64,000 nt of DNA from assembly GCA_964442495.1 (NCBI GenBank), contig CAYTZN010000007.1, positions 46,948-110,947 on the forward strand, given 5' to 3'. The position numbers were made by a program, and so were the translations under genes. Shown here in pieces: positions 35,020 through 43,840 of the stretch (the stretch's first letter is position 1; the number at the start of each line of letters is the position of its first letter). The notes beneath the pieces were generated by a model. The model was not told where the DNA came from and ran no database searches. It worked only from the letters and a program-made list of their open reading frames with translations. This DNA comes from CAYTZN01 sp964442495. Lineage in GTDB: Bacteria; Pseudomonadota; Gammaproteobacteria; Legionellales; Legionellaceae.

Positions 35020-35897
35020 ACCGTAATAAAATCAATTGCCATTTCAGGCGGTTGTTTTTCCCATAAGCTAACGACGTATCCACCGCCACCAGAGCCTGTA
35101 GGTTTAACGGCAATTGCCCCTGCTTCCCGTAGGCTTTGCATGTGTTTTTCTAGGCTTTCGCTGATCAACCCCCACGCTTTAAAGCATTCAGCTGCTTTAT
35201 TCATAGCGCTTGCCAATAAATTTTTGGATGATGGTGAGTTTTTCTCAAGTGCAAGACGTGCATCCTCCACACATCGTGACATGTCAGTATCAATTTTTGA
35301 CGCTTGAAGAGGGCTTTTTTCCCATAACAATTGCACTTGTTGGATACAATGAGACGTTATTCCAACTTGTCCACAAGAGGATAATGTCCATTGCGGTTGC
35401 CATGTTTTTTCTAGGGGGGAACACCGCCCCTCCTTGAAAAAAATGCCAGCGGTTGTGGCAACACCGGCTATGTCTAAGCCACTGCTTTTGCCATGAAATA
35501 AATGCTCTAATCGTTTAGAAAAATCATCGGTGTCTTTATCATTAAGCATGTTTTGAGCTACAAACCAGCGTGTCATTGCAACGCAAAGTGCCGCTGATGC
35601 ACCCATTCCAACGCCCACAGGAATATTACTGTAGAGATTGAAATGTCCGTTTAAGCTATTGAGCGAACTACCCAGTAACTGCATGCCTTGTTCTAGTACG
35701 CTCCAAAACAGTAAGTGGGTATCAGTTCCGCTTTCTCCTTCGTAGGTGGCGCTTAGTTCAGACGTGGATTGGTGATAGCTTAGGGTGAGTTTTTTTGTCT
35801 TGATGGGGAAAACAATAGCGCCATGCCCTCTAATAACAGCATGCTCACCCACCAAAATCCATTTTCCATGGGTGGTTGTTTCAAAATCATAAAACAT
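35016..35897 (-). CDS. Mevalonate kinase-like GHMP kinase
   Basis: This GHMP-fold kinase phosphorylates mevalonate, the first ATP step of the mevalonate route to isopentenyl diphosphate. The N-terminal GKWILVGEHAVIRGHGAIVFP is typical of mevalonate kinase, the ATP loop is IPVGVGMGASAALCVAMTRW, and the C-terminal motif is VKPTGSGGGGYVVSL. Its start overlaps the end of the decarboxylase gene by 11 nt, so the two act in one pathway. A phosphomevalonate kinase is not excluded. The downstream partner genes (HMG-CoA synthase, reductase, idi) are not in the window. Confidence 0.85.
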   Translation of the reverse strand: MFYDFETTTHGKWILVGEHAVIRGHGAIVFPIKTKKLTLSYHQSTSELSATYEGESGTDTHLLFWSVLEQGMQLLGSSLNSLNGHFNLYSNIPVGVGMGASAALCVAMTRWFVAQNMLNDKDTDDFSKRLEHLFHGKSSGLDIAGVATTAGIFFKEGRCSPLEKTWQPQWTLSSCGQVGITSHCIQQVQLLWEKSPLQASKIDTDMSRCVEDARLALEKNSPSSKNLLASAMNKAAECFKAWGLISESLEKHMQSLREAGAIAVKPTGSGGGGYVVSLWEKQPPEMAIDFITV

Positions 35898-36834
35898 CGT
35901 ATTGACCTATAAGATAATCTTGTTTAAATGCGAGCGCCATTTCAATTTGATCTTCACGATAAAGCACATGAATATTGGGTCCAGCATCCATCGTCACCAA
36001 TGGGCCATCGCCTTCTCTATGCCAGAGGTCTTGAAGGGTTTTTAAGGCTGATTCAGTCTTATCTGTCATGTAACTGAAAGGTAAGTCACACGTTGTAAAA
36101 AGCTGGTGTAAGTCTTGAAATTCTCGCCAGCAAACCTGGTAGGCCGCATCCCATTGGCGAGTTTCAAATGCATTTAAAAGTACTTTTAGATTGTCTTCTG
36201 CACGTTGTGCTCGAGTTGGATAAAGCTTGCTGGTGCGAATTCGTTGGTGAGCGTCGCTTGAGGACACTTTTTTTACATCATGGCTTATCACAATGACTTG
36301 GTGCAGTAATTTAGGACAGGGTAAATCAATAGCACTGACTCCATCCTCTTTCCAAATAGCCCAGGGGGTAAAAAAAGACCGGCAAGAAGAACCTGAGCCA
36401 AATCTGCTTAAATTGGCTTGTGTTTCAACAGTGGGTAAAGGGGTTTCAGTCAGCTCACTTAATGCAAGCATGGCACACTTGGTTAATGCTGCAAAGCTTG
36501 ACGCAGAGCTTGCTAATCCGCTGCTGTGAGGAAAATTATTACAAGAGCGTACAATAAAATGTCCTGAGTAATTGGCCCATGTTTTTAAACGTTGTAAATG
36601 GTGTAAGAAACGTTCTTGAGCGGCTTTTGATAAAAGAAAAGGTTCTGCTCCAGGCGCATTCAGAGGCTCCCATAGATCTTTTGGGCCCGAGTGATGTTCG
36701 AGTGTGACCGTACTTAGCAGTTCGTTTAATGTGTAGGACAAGGACGCATTGATTGGTGTGTTGTGTTCAGAGTCTTTTTTACCCATATATTTAATAAGAG
36801 CGATGTTAGATGGGGCTTGTGCAAACCACTGCAT
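35887..36834 (-). CDS. mvaD: Diphosphomevalonate decarboxylase
   Basis: The enzyme decarboxylates mevalonate diphosphate to isopentenyl diphosphate with ATP. The N-terminal APSNIALIKYMGKKD is diagnostic. The ATP loop is NFPHSSGLASSASSFAALTK, followed by LSRFGSGSSCRSFFTPWAIW and, near the C-terminus, GPLVTMDAGPNIHVLY. At 315 residues it is slightly short for the family. It lies between queE (17 nt upstream) and mevalonate kinase on the same strand. Some GHMP decarboxylases act on mevalonate phosphate instead; the motif reading cannot separate these. Confidence 0.88.
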   Translation of the reverse strand: MQWFAQAPSNIALIKYMGKKDSEHNTPINASLSYTLNELLSTVTLEHHSGPKDLWEPLNAPGAEPFLLSKAAQERFLHHLQRLKTWANYSGHFIVRSCNNFPHSSGLASSASSFAALTKCAMLALSELTETPLPTVETQANLSRFGSGSSCRSFFTPWAIWKEDGVSAIDLPCPKLLHQVIVISHDVKKVSSSDAHQRIRTSKLYPTRAQRAEDNLKVLLNAFETRQWDAAYQVCWREFQDLHQLFTTCDLPFSYMTDKTESALKTLQDLWHREGDGPLVTMDAGPNIHVLYREDQIEMALAFKQDYLIGQYDVL

Positions 36835-36851
36835 GGGGGTTCTCCTAGAAT

Positions 36852-37505
36852 TTAATGGCCAGGGGCATCATTCCATAATAATTTATGGAGTTGTAGTTGT
36901 AAGCGAACGAATAAGCGATCTTTTAAGATCCATTCTGCTAAAAGTGTTGGGTTAAGTTGACCAAAACTCGGGGAGAAAAGAACCTGTACGCGTTTTGTTA
37001 GTTGATGTTCAATTATCATTTTGCATGCCCAGTCATAATCTTTCTGGCTGCATAAAACAAATTTAATTTGATCACTTGGTTTTAGATAAGAAATATTGGA
37101 CAACAGGTTTTTATCACATTCGCCAGAATCGGGAGTTTTTAAATCCATGACAATCATGACGCGCTCATCTATTTCAGCAACGCTTCTAGCCCCACTTGTT
37201 TCTATTGAAACAGCGTGCCCTGTGTCACAAAGACGCTTTAATAAATCGATACACCCAGGCTGAGCTAGTGGCTCACCACCGGTCACGCATACGTGTTGGC
37301 AGGAGAATGTCGCCACCTGAGCTAATATATTGTCAATACTAAAGCGCTTTCCACCGGTAAACGCATATGCTGTATCGCAATATCCACAGCGCAAAGGGCA
37401 GCCGGTTAGGCGAACAAAGACCGTGGGAAGGCCAGCCGTCGTTGACTCACCTTGTAATGAATGAAAAATTTCAGTAATACGTAACTGATCAGATTGTTTT
37501 GTCAT
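36852..37505 (-). CDS. queE: 7-carboxy-7-deazaguanine synthase QueE
   Basis: This radical SAM enzyme in queuosine biosynthesis rearranges carboxytetrahydropterin to 7-carboxy-7-deazaguanine. The cluster motif CPLRCGYCDTAYAF (CxxxCxxC) is intact, with the upstream SLQGESTTAGLPTVFVRLTG and the SAM-site VCVTGGEPLAQPG. ATG 37514 is possible, but ATG 37505 (MTKQSDQL) is preferred. pal-cpoB-queE is a widespread gammaproteobacterial order. queC and queD are not in the window. Confidence 0.93.
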   Translation of the reverse strand: MTKQSDQLRITEIFHSLQGESTTAGLPTVFVRLTGCPLRCGYCDTAYAFTGGKRFSIDNILAQVATFSCQHVCVTGGEPLAQPGCIDLLKRLCDTGHAVSIETSGARSVAEIDERVMIVMDLKTPDSGECDKNLLSNISYLKPSDQIKFVLCSQKDYDWACKMIIEHQLTKRVQVLFSPSFGQLNPTLLAEWILKDRLFVRLQLQLHKLLWNDAPGH

Positions 37506-37516
37506 GGTATGCACCC

Positions 37517-38437
37517 TTAGCTGTGGCCTAGGGACTCCAATTTGGTTTTGGCAAGTTTTGCTGTTTGTGTGTCAGGGTAATTTTTAATGACTTGCTGTAG
37601 TTGTTGAATGGCTTCTTGCTTTTTCCCTGATGCAGCCAACGCATAACCGATTTTTAAAGTGCTCGCCGCAGTTTTGCTGGAGGATGGAAACTGCTTTAGT
37701 ACCGTATTAAAGTGCTGCATGGCTTCAGGGTAATTTTTCTTGACCATGTAAAGCTCACCCAGCCAATATTGAGCATTTGCTGTGTACCCACCTTGTGGGT
37801 ATTGCGTTACAAATGTTTGCATGGCGACTAATGCTGCGTCAAAACGTTTATTTTTTACTAATTCGTAAGCTGCAAGGTAGCTGATTTGTTCGTCTGCAGG
37901 GTTATTGCGCGTAGCCGTTGGCGTGTTTATCCCTGGTCCCGCTATGGGTTTTATTTGGGTGGCTCCCGTATTTGGTGAGAGACTTTCTGCAGGGGGTGGT
38001 GCGCTTAATGAAAGATCGGTGGATGTTTCATTTTGTGAGGCTTTTAGTGGTTCATGGCGTAGACGTGCATCCAAGTCTTTGTAAAAGGTTACCTGTTGTT
38101 GTTGTAATAATTTTAAATCATGAGCTTGTATTTCGAGTTGTCCTCGTAATTCTTGGATCTCTTGTTGTAACCCTTGAACTTTGTCTAAGAGAAGTGATGC
38201 GTTGCCTGAATTATGATGCGATTCATCATCGTCTTTGGCCAGCGGTAACTCTTCGTCATCATTATCGTTTTGTACGTTACGCCGTTCATTGGCAACAGAC
38301 CGCTCATGAGCGGTCTGTTGTTCATCTAAAAGTGCAAAATTTTCACTGTCATCTACGACCAATGCCTCTGAGAAGGCATTAAAGGGTAGTAAACAGGTAA
38401 AAATAAGTGCAATTAATAAACGATGGGTGTTAATCAT
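37517..38437 (-). CDS. cpoB: Tol-Pal system coordinator CpoB (YbgF)
   Basis: CpoB links peptidoglycan synthesis to Tol-Pal-driven outer-membrane constriction in the periplasm. A signal peptide ends near NAFSEA. An acidic Asp/Glu stretch precedes an N-terminal coiled coil (SLLLDKVQGLQQEIQELRGQ), and the C-terminal half contains TPR-like repeats (YELVKNKRFDAALVAMQTFV, YPEAMQHFNTVLKQFPSS, QEAIQQLQQVIKNYPDT). The acidic insertion before the coiled coil is longer than in E. coli. The start overlaps the pal stop by 4 nt. Confidence 0.92.
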   Translation of the reverse strand: MINTHRLLIALIFTCLLPFNAFSEALVVDDSENFALLDEQQTAHERSVANERRNVQNDNDDEELPLAKDDDESHHNSGNASLLLDKVQGLQQEIQELRGQLEIQAHDLKLLQQQQVTFYKDLDARLRHEPLKASQNETSTDLSLSAPPPAESLSPNTGATQIKPIAGPGINTPTATRNNPADEQISYLAAYELVKNKRFDAALVAMQTFVTQYPQGGYTANAQYWLGELYMVKKNYPEAMQHFNTVLKQFPSSSKTAASTLKIGYALAASGKKQEAIQQLQQVIKNYPDTQTAKLAKTKLESLGHS

Positions 38438-38952
38438 CGTGTTGCCTCATACGTTAATTCAACGCGACGATTTTGGCCATGAGACGCTTCATCATGCCCT
38501 AAATTAGCAGGACGCTCTTTGCCATAACTTACGACTCTAATTTGTTGACGACTAACACCAGCCATTCGCATTAGCTCAGCAACGGTGTTGGCGCGATGTT
38601 CACCAAGAGCGATGTTATATTCACGGCTTCCACGCTCGTCAGTATGGCCTGCGAGAAGAACTCGGGCGCCTGAATGATTTTTTAAATATTCAGCTTGAGC
38701 ATTTACTGAAGGAACATATTTTTGCTCTAAGGTGCTGTTGTCATAGCTGAATAGATAGATTTGGTTATGGGGGGCTTGCGTTGTATACATTTCACCCGCT
38801 TCTTGTCCTGCAAAGTGATTTGATAAGCCTAATCCGTGAGCTTCTAATCCGCCATTAGAGCCATCAGCACTTCCGGGTGTTTTAGAGCAAGATGCGAGCA
38901 TGATAACACTTGCAGCAACAAGTCCTAATTTTAGAAAAGATTTAGCATTCAT
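38434..38952 (-). CDS. pal: Peptidoglycan-associated lipoprotein Pal
   Basis: Pal is an outer-membrane lipoprotein that binds peptidoglycan and interacts with TolB. The lipobox is LASC at residue 22, and the OmpA-like C-terminal domain has ARVLLAGHTDERGSREYNIA and LGEHRANTVAELM. At 172 residues it is normal. tolB is not upstream here (a lipoprotein of the lipid transporter is), so the tol cluster is split in this genome. Confidence 0.95.
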   Translation of the reverse strand: MNAKSFLKLGLVAASVIMLASCSKTPGSADGSNGGLEAHGLGLSNHFAGQEAGEMYTTQAPHNQIYLFSYDNSTLEQKYVPSVNAQAEYLKNHSGARVLLAGHTDERGSREYNIALGEHRANTVAELMRMAGVSRQQIRVVSYGKERPANLGHDEASHGQNRRVELTYEATR

Positions 38953-39110
38953 CCGGTTTCTCCTTTAATGTATCATTATGTTTATTATTTTTGCTTTTTG
39001 GGTCAATATTTTTTATCGGGCCCGATGGCGGCTCATTGTACAATTGTTTTTATGGATCTGCCATCGCTTCGAGCTAGAAGATGTTGTCCTTTAATAATGT
39101 AAGTCAATGT
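38953..39110. promoter_or_regulatory. Region between the lipid-transport operon and pal
   Basis: A CGATGGC / GCCATCG inverted repeat with a 28-nt loop lies near 39020-39065, and AT-rich sequence follows toward pal on the minus strand with a TTGACC -35-like hexamer. It is probably the 3' end of the transporter operon plus the pal promoter. Confidence 0.4.
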
Positions 39111-39722
39111 TCATGACTTCTTATCTGTAGTGACTTCACTTATTACAAAATCAGATAATTCTGCTGTAAAGGCCTTCGTTGCTTTGTTAGCCGCAATAAC
39201 TCCACCATAAGGCGTGTCGCTTAGGCAGGTGACATGTTGGCTAAATATACGTGAACCAATCAGGCGGTTATCAGCAATGTGGGTCAGTGAAACTTTAGAT
39301 ACAAATTCCACGGCACTCGGTTTTACAAGAAAGTTTTGTTGTAGCAAAATAACTTGGGTATCTAGGCGATAGTCTGATTTATCAACATAGGGTCCGGAGG
39401 CCACAGCCATAAAGAAGCCTGTTTTCTGTAGGCTTTGTATGATAAGAGGATAGAGCATATTCGCAGGGGAGCTTATCCATGCATTATGGGTAAACGCACT
39501 GAGCTCAAAAGGTTTTTGGATATAAAACATTTGCTCAGTCTGATACCCCGCCATGGCCTCCGGTTGCGAGACCAAAATCGAGGTTGATGTGTGCTTTTTC
39601 ACTCGTTTTTTCGCACTAAATGCTTCTAATTTATATTGGTTACTTACGGGCGTTTTAATGGGCGAGCAGCCCAATAACATCATTTGGGTGCAAACCACGA
39701 TGGCAATCCACGTTTTTTTCAC
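39111..39722 (-). CDS. Transport auxiliary lipoprotein of the Mla-type ABC system (PqiC-like)
   Basis: This 203-residue lipoprotein (lipobox LLGC) resembles the ABC_trans_aux family, found with MlaD/MlaE-type transporters and tethered to the outer membrane. The conserved pattern YIQKPFELSAFTHNAWISSP near its middle matches the family's substrate-groove entry stretch. It follows the MCE gene after 2 nt, so it is the last gene of the operon. Family assignment is by layout and context. Confidence 0.8.
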   Translation of the reverse strand: MKKTWIAIVVCTQMMLLGCSPIKTPVSNQYKLEAFSAKKRVKKHTSTSILVSQPEAMAGYQTEQMFYIQKPFELSAFTHNAWISSPANMLYPLIIQSLQKTGFFMAVASGPYVDKSDYRLDTQVILLQQNFLVKPSAVEFVSKVSLTHIADNRLIGSRIFSQHVTCLSDTPYGGVIAANKATKAFTAELSDFVISEVTTDKKS

Positions 39723-39724
39723 AA

Positions 39725-40585
39725 TTATTCTCCCGGTCCAGGTTGAGGCTGCGTGGTGCCACGGACAATCACGGCTGGATTTTGTCGCATTTGATTGCTG
39801 ACCTTTTCAAGGTTTACAGCAATCGAATCTAAGCGTTGTAACAGTAACACAGCCGGTGGTATGGCTTGTTGTGAAAGTTTATCAATACTATTTTTGCCGG
39901 CGAGCATTGTGGAGCTTACTTGCTTGCTTGCTGACGACATTTCACCAGTCATGGAGCTAAATTTACGAACACTGTTTTGGATGCTTTTAATCAGTGTTGG
40001 CAAGTCTTGCAGTGTTTCACGAAATTTCGCGTCATTTTCAGCCATAATGTTAGTTACTCGTTCAATGTTATTCAGGGAATTTTTTAGGGATTCTGCATTT
40101 TCTTTATCAAAAATACGTTTAATCCCAATGCTAACATCATTGATGTTTTTTTCTAATTGACTAAAAAATGAAGGTGTATAAGGAATAACAGGGTATGGCT
40201 CTCCAGGTGTTTTTTGCAATGGGAACAAGGATGGCGACGTTGCTGATAGACCCAGGTAGGTGTTCCCTGTAATGCCCTGATTGATTAATGTAGCATGTGT
40301 GCTGGTGGTAATGGGTGTGCCTTCTACAATTTTAAGTTCTATTTTGACCTGTTGGGGGTCAAATTGATTTAGTTCAATTTTATTGACTACGCCGACTTTA
40401 ACGCCATTGTATTTGACCACAGAGTCATCACTTAGCCCTGAAGCTGCTTCACGCATGTAAACGGTGTAAGTATCGTATTTTTTTCTATCAAAGCCCACAG
40501 ATAACCATAACGCCGCTGAAAGAAGGCTTGTGAAAAGAATCAAGACCGATAGTCCCACGATCGTGTAATTAGTTTTTGATTCCAA
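39725..40585 (-). CDS. MlaD family MCE-domain lipid-transport protein
   Basis: This periplasmic substrate-binding subunit is anchored by an N-terminal TM (TIVGLSVLILFTSLLSAALWLS). The MCE domain begins at VYMREASGLSDDSVVKYNGV and includes KVGVVNKIEL and THATLINQGITGNTYLGL. A long helical C-terminal region follows (residues about 150-265), longer than in E. coli MlaD. It lies between the ATPase and lipoprotein genes. Confidence 0.9.
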   Translation of the reverse strand: MESKTNYTIVGLSVLILFTSLLSAALWLSVGFDRKKYDTYTVYMREAASGLSDDSVVKYNGVKVGVVNKIELNQFDPQQVKIELKIVEGTPITTSTHATLINQGITGNTYLGLSATSPSLFPLQKTPGEPYPVIPYTPSFFSQLEKNINDVSIGIKRIFDKENAESLKNSLNNIERVTNIMAENDAKFRETLQDLPTLIKSIQNSVRKFSSMTGEMSSASKQVSSTMLAGKNSIDKLSQQAIPPAVLLLQRLDSIAVNLEKVSNQMRQNPAVIVRGTTQPQPGPGE

Positions 40586-40656
40586 GCCCTTTGCTCCTCA
40601 AATGGTAAGGTGGTAGCAGTTTATTCGTTTAACAATAATTGCAACAGTATACCAGT

Positions 40657-41394
40657 TTAAAATTTACTGAAGTATTCAGCAATCAGTGGGTGTTTATTTT
40701 TCATTAGATTTTTTATGGGTTCGAGAGCTAAAATTTTACCCTCACCAATAAAGGCCACGCGATCGGTGCACCGTTTTATGGATTCTAAATCATGGCTTAC
40801 AATCACCACGGTTAAATCCAACGCGTCCCGTAAAAAAAGAATGAGCTCATCAAATTGTCGTGCGCTATAGGGGTCAAGCCCCGTGGTTGGCTCATCTAAA
40901 AAGAGCAGTTCCGGGTCCATTGCCAGTGCGCGTGCTGCAGCGGCGCGTCGTTGCATGCCGCCGCTCAATTGCGAAGGAAGTTTGCCTGCCGCTTCTTTGG
41001 GTAATCCTACCAGGCTAATTTTAAGTAAGGCCAATTTTTTCATGAAAGGACCTTCTAAAGAAGTAAGCTCCTTCATGGGAAACATGATGTTCTCTAGTAC
41101 CGTCATTCCTGAAAAAAGAGCACTGTGCTGAAACAACATTCCCCATCGTCGTCGGATTTCATCGGCGGATTGGTCGTTTAGAGTGCTGATGTCTTTACCA
41201 AAAACCAGTATTTTTCCAGCGGTGGGTTTTTGTAACATGAGAACACTGCGCAATATAGTGGTTTTTCCGCTGCCGCTGCCGCCAATGATAGCAACGATTT
41301 CGCCTTTTTCTATGTTGAGGTTTACATCCGAATGAACCCATTGGTTACCTAGGTAATTTTTTAATCCTTTAATTTCAATGACAGGCTGGTTCAT
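40657..41394 (-). CDS. Lipid ABC transporter ATP-binding protein (MlaF family)
   Basis: This is the ATPase of an Mla-type phospholipid transporter. Walker A is IGGSGSGKTTILRSVL, the signature is LSGGMQRRAAAARAL, Walker B is LLFLDEPTTGLDPYSA, and the switch His is in VIVSHDL. Its start abuts the permease stop. A 70-nt gap separates it from the MCE gene. Confidence 0.92.
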   Translation of the reverse strand: MNQPVIEIKGLKNYLGNQWVHSDVNLNIEKGEIVAIIGGSGSGKTTILRSVLMLQKPTAGKILVFGKDISTLNDQSADEIRRRWGMLFQHSALFSGMTVLENIMFPMKELTSLEGPFMKKLALLKISLVGLPKEAAGKLPSQLSGGMQRRAAAARALAMDPELLFLDEPTTGLDPYSARQFDELILFLRDALDLTVVIVSHDLESIKRCTDRVAFIGEGKILALEPIKNLMKNKHPLIAEYFSKF

Positions 41395-42531
41395 TTAAAG
41401 ATCCATCCAGCTGTAAACGACGGAAAAAATGGCGTCAGCAATAATGATTAAAAACAGCGCTTGAACCACACTTTTGGTGGTTTGGCTTCCAACGCTATCG
41501 GCATTCGGTTCTACACGAAACCCTTGAAAACACCCTACCAATGAAATAAGAAGTGCAAATGCCGGTGCCTTGTATAAGCCTAGCATCATTTGTTGCAGGC
41601 CAACGGAGTCTTGCAGGCGTGTCATGAAATCTAGGTATCCAACTTGTAACATGAATTTGGACATGAGCATTGCACCTAAAATGCTAAATATATCTGCCCA
41701 AAAAATAAGGAGGGGAAAAATAAACAACAACCCTAATACTTTCGGCACAACTATTAATTCTATGGGAGATAGACCCATCGTGTTTAAGGCATCAATCTCT
41801 TCGTTGATTTTCATGCTGCCAATTTGTGCGGTAAATGCCGAGCTTGTTCGGCCTGCAACAATTATGGCTGTAATTAACGGCGCAAATTCACGAAAAATAG
41901 CCATGCCTGATAAATAGGCAATAAAAATGCTTGCACCATAAGTTTCAAGTTGTAGGCCCATTTGGTAAGCAAGTACAACGCCAATAAGGAACGAGAGGAG
42001 GGCAATAATAGGGAGGGCATTCAGACCTGTTGACTGAATATTTGACATGATGCTTGGAAATTGAAAGCGTCGCCATTCTGCAAATGCAGCAAATATTTTG
42101 TCACTTAAACTGCCAATCAAGACAATGAGGCCATCGACTTGACTGAGCTTGTGTATGGTTTCCAAGCCAATTTTGTAAAGGACACTGTGTTGTTGAGGGG
42201 CAGGTGGGGTGTACGTGAGCGCGTCTTGTTTTTCCTCAATTAGCGTTAATAAATCCTGGTGTTTTGAGTTAAATCCAATCAATTCCACCTGTTTTTTTTG
42301 TTTTTTTAATGAGTTAACATACTGCAATAAAATCAAAGCCCCTGCACTGTCAAAGTGAGTGATGCCAGCACCACTTATTTTGACGCTATCAAGAGTGGTT
42401 GTGTCTTTAAATTGCTTGTTAAGCGTGTTTACATTAAGAATTGACCAGCTACCTTCACACACGTAGTGGTTTTGATCTTTATTAAACAGGAAGCAAGCTG
42501 TGGGTTCGATGTTTGTCATGATGGCTATCAT
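41395..42531 (-). CDS. MlaE family permease with N-terminal STAS domain
   Basis: The C-terminal part is the MlaE permease fold with several TM helices and the conserved EFAPLITAIIVAGRTSSAFT and IGSMKINEEIDALNTMG. The N-terminal about 110 residues form a STAS-like domain (SVKISGAGITHFDSAGALIL), fused rather than separate as E. coli MlaB is. Such fusions are known in this family. ATG 42531 or ATG 42519 is possible. It is the first gene of a four-gene lipid ABC operon. Confidence 0.9.
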   Translation of the reverse strand: MIAIMTNIEPTACFLFNKDQNHYVCEGSWSILNVNTLNKQFKDTTTLDSVKISGAGITHFDSAGALILLQYVNSLKKQKKQVELIGFNSKHQDLLTLIEEKQDALTYTPPAPQQHSVLYKIGLETIHKLSQVDGLIVLIGSLSDKIFAAFAEWRRFQFPSIMSNIQSTGLNALPIIALLSFLIGVVLAYQMGLQLETYGASIFIAYLSGMAIFREFAPLITAIIVAGRTSSAFTAQIGSMKINEEIDALNTMGLSPIELIVVPKVLGLLFIFPLLIFWADIFSILGAMLMSKFMLQVGYLDFMTRLQDSVGLQQMMLGLYKAPAFALLISLVGCFQGFRVEPNADSVGSQTTKSVVQALFLIIIADAIFSVVYSWMDL

Positions 42532-42701
42532 CTCACAAAATCAATGAGGATAATACGTCATATCAGCGACCTTACGTTTAAGTAAAGGCAGGTCACAGAC
42601 AAGATAAGCTCGCATTCTACGGTACGATATTATTACCCTGTCATGCAACTTTTATTTAGCGAAAAGCACGTGTGCTAAAAATAAACAGGAAGATTCATTT
42701 G

Positions 42702-43358
42702 TTATGAGGTTTCATTGGTCTTACCAAGTGTCTCCATCGGGTTTTCTCGTAACATTGAGTATATTTGTATATCACTGTCAGGCAGTGTAAATGAAGACAA
42801 TAATTTGTAACCGTTTTTAAGTTGTATTGCTAAAGACTTTTCATTGGTCGCTTCTAAATAACAGGGTACATCGTTCGCCAGTGCAAAAGTATGGTTTATT
42901 AACGCTGTCGCAAAGCCTTGATTTTGGTGTTGGGTTTGGGTTCCTAATAACCAGCAGTACCAAAATAATCGGTTACCCATGTTTTTTTGTCGCTCAGCTA
43001 TTGATAAGGCATCAAATTGCAGCAAACGGTTAAAGCCCGCTTTGCCGATTAGGCTCGGTGTTTTAAACATGCCTGCTCGAAACATGCGCCATAAACTAGA
43101 CTTTGAATCTCCAGGACATTTACGTAAGGCAATGGATTCGAAATTGGGGGTTTTGAACGCTTTACCATAAAGCACACAATACTTAATCCAGGTTTGAAAT
43201 AAGGCCTCGCCATTTTGCTGATAAAGGGCTTTATCATTAAAAACCCAGTTGATTAGAGGGTCATTTTCGAAAGCCTGAAATAATGTGGTTGCAGCAGGCT
43301 TTAACTCGTTAGAAGCAACATCACTGACGTTCATGAGGATCTTTGCATTAGATGACAT
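42702..43358 (-). CDS. GNAT family N-acetyltransferase
   Basis: This acetyl-CoA-dependent acyltransferase has the QNQGFATALINHTFALA stretch corresponding to the GNAT acetyl-CoA loop (Q/RxxGxA) and the following YLEATNEKSLAIQLKNGYKLL. The acceptor is unknown. It starts at ATG 43358 or ATG 43334. It is a monocistronic minus-strand gene bordering the repeat-rich patch. Confidence 0.82.
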   Translation of the reverse strand: MSSNAKILMNVSDVASNELKPAATTLFQAFENDPLINWVFNDKALYQQNGEALFQTWIKYCVLYGKAFKTPNFESIALRKCPGDSKSSLWRMFRAGMFKTPSLIGKAGFNRLLQFDALSIAERQKNMGNRLFWYCWLLGTQTQHQNQGFATALINHTFALANDVPCYLEATNEKSLAIQLKNGYKLLSSFTLPDSDIQIYSMLRENPMETLGKTNETS

Positions 43359-43407
43359 TCTCGCCTCTCCACGTTTTCATGTTTCAGGTCCAAGTTACTT
43401 ATTTCAT

Positions 43408-43461
43408 GGCAATTTAGGGTTTGTTGACATTGCTCTGCAGTTCTTATGTACCGTGACTTGT
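43408..43461 (-). repeat. Dispersed repeat family A, copy 2
   Basis: Read on the minus strand it begins ACAAGTCACGGTACATAAGA, continues ACTGCAGAGCAATGTCAACA and ends near CCCTAAATTGCC. It aligns with 29091-29138 and 43840-43786. Confidence 0.6.
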
Positions 43462-43602
43462 TGCGGTTATTATAAAAACATGTAGGACATGCAGGCGGGT
43501 GGATTTTTGCCGGATAAATTGTAATCCTACTAAAATTACGAAATCTTTGCAAAAAATAGGTGAATTTGGGTAGAGGTTATGGGAAAACTCACCTAATATT
43601 TA

Positions 43603-43758
43603 AGTATAGACAGTGGTCATTATGCAGCCAATAGTAAAGAACTTAGGACGCTAGATTGAGGGTGTGGTGAGCAAGCTTAGCCTTGACTAAGACGCCAAAA
43701 GCACTCCGGAAGCATCCACTTAGTCACCAGTGACTGCGGTAATATAACTGTCTATATT
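43603..43758. repeat. MITE-like element with TATAGACAGT terminal inverted repeats
   Basis: TATAGACAGT at 43605-43614 and ACTGTCTATA at 43747-43756 are perfect inverted ends of a non-coding segment of about 156 bp. Similarity between the ends continues inward imperfectly (ATTATGCAG against the inverse of CTGCGGTAAT). An internal pair GACTAAG / CTTAGTC indicates further folding. No clear target duplication was seen. Confidence 0.6.
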
Positions 43759-43785
43759 TTTATTTTTAATGTGGCACATATTTAA

Positions 43786-43840
43786 GCCATTATTGGGTCT
43801 TTTAGAATTTACTCTATAGGTCCTATGTACCGTGGCTTGT
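43786..43840 (-). repeat. Dispersed repeat family A, copy 3
   Basis: Read on the minus strand it begins ACAAGCCACGGTACATAGGA, continues CCTATAGAGTAAATTCTAAA and ends near CCCAATAATGGC. It provides the last codons and the stop of the IS4-type remnant. Confidence 0.65.

Larger units (their letters stand above)
43359..43822. other. Gene-free patch of small repeats
   Basis: No gene is supported in these 460 nt. The patch holds repeat family A copy 2 (43408-43461), a MITE-like element (43603-43758) and most of family A copy 3 (43786-43840), all listed separately. An IS4-type remnant follows. Confidence 0.6.

Noticed and set aside
43603..43758. CRISPR array or tRNA in the repeat patch
   Set aside because: There is no regular spacing of direct repeats and no cloverleaf; the structure is a single inverted-repeat element.
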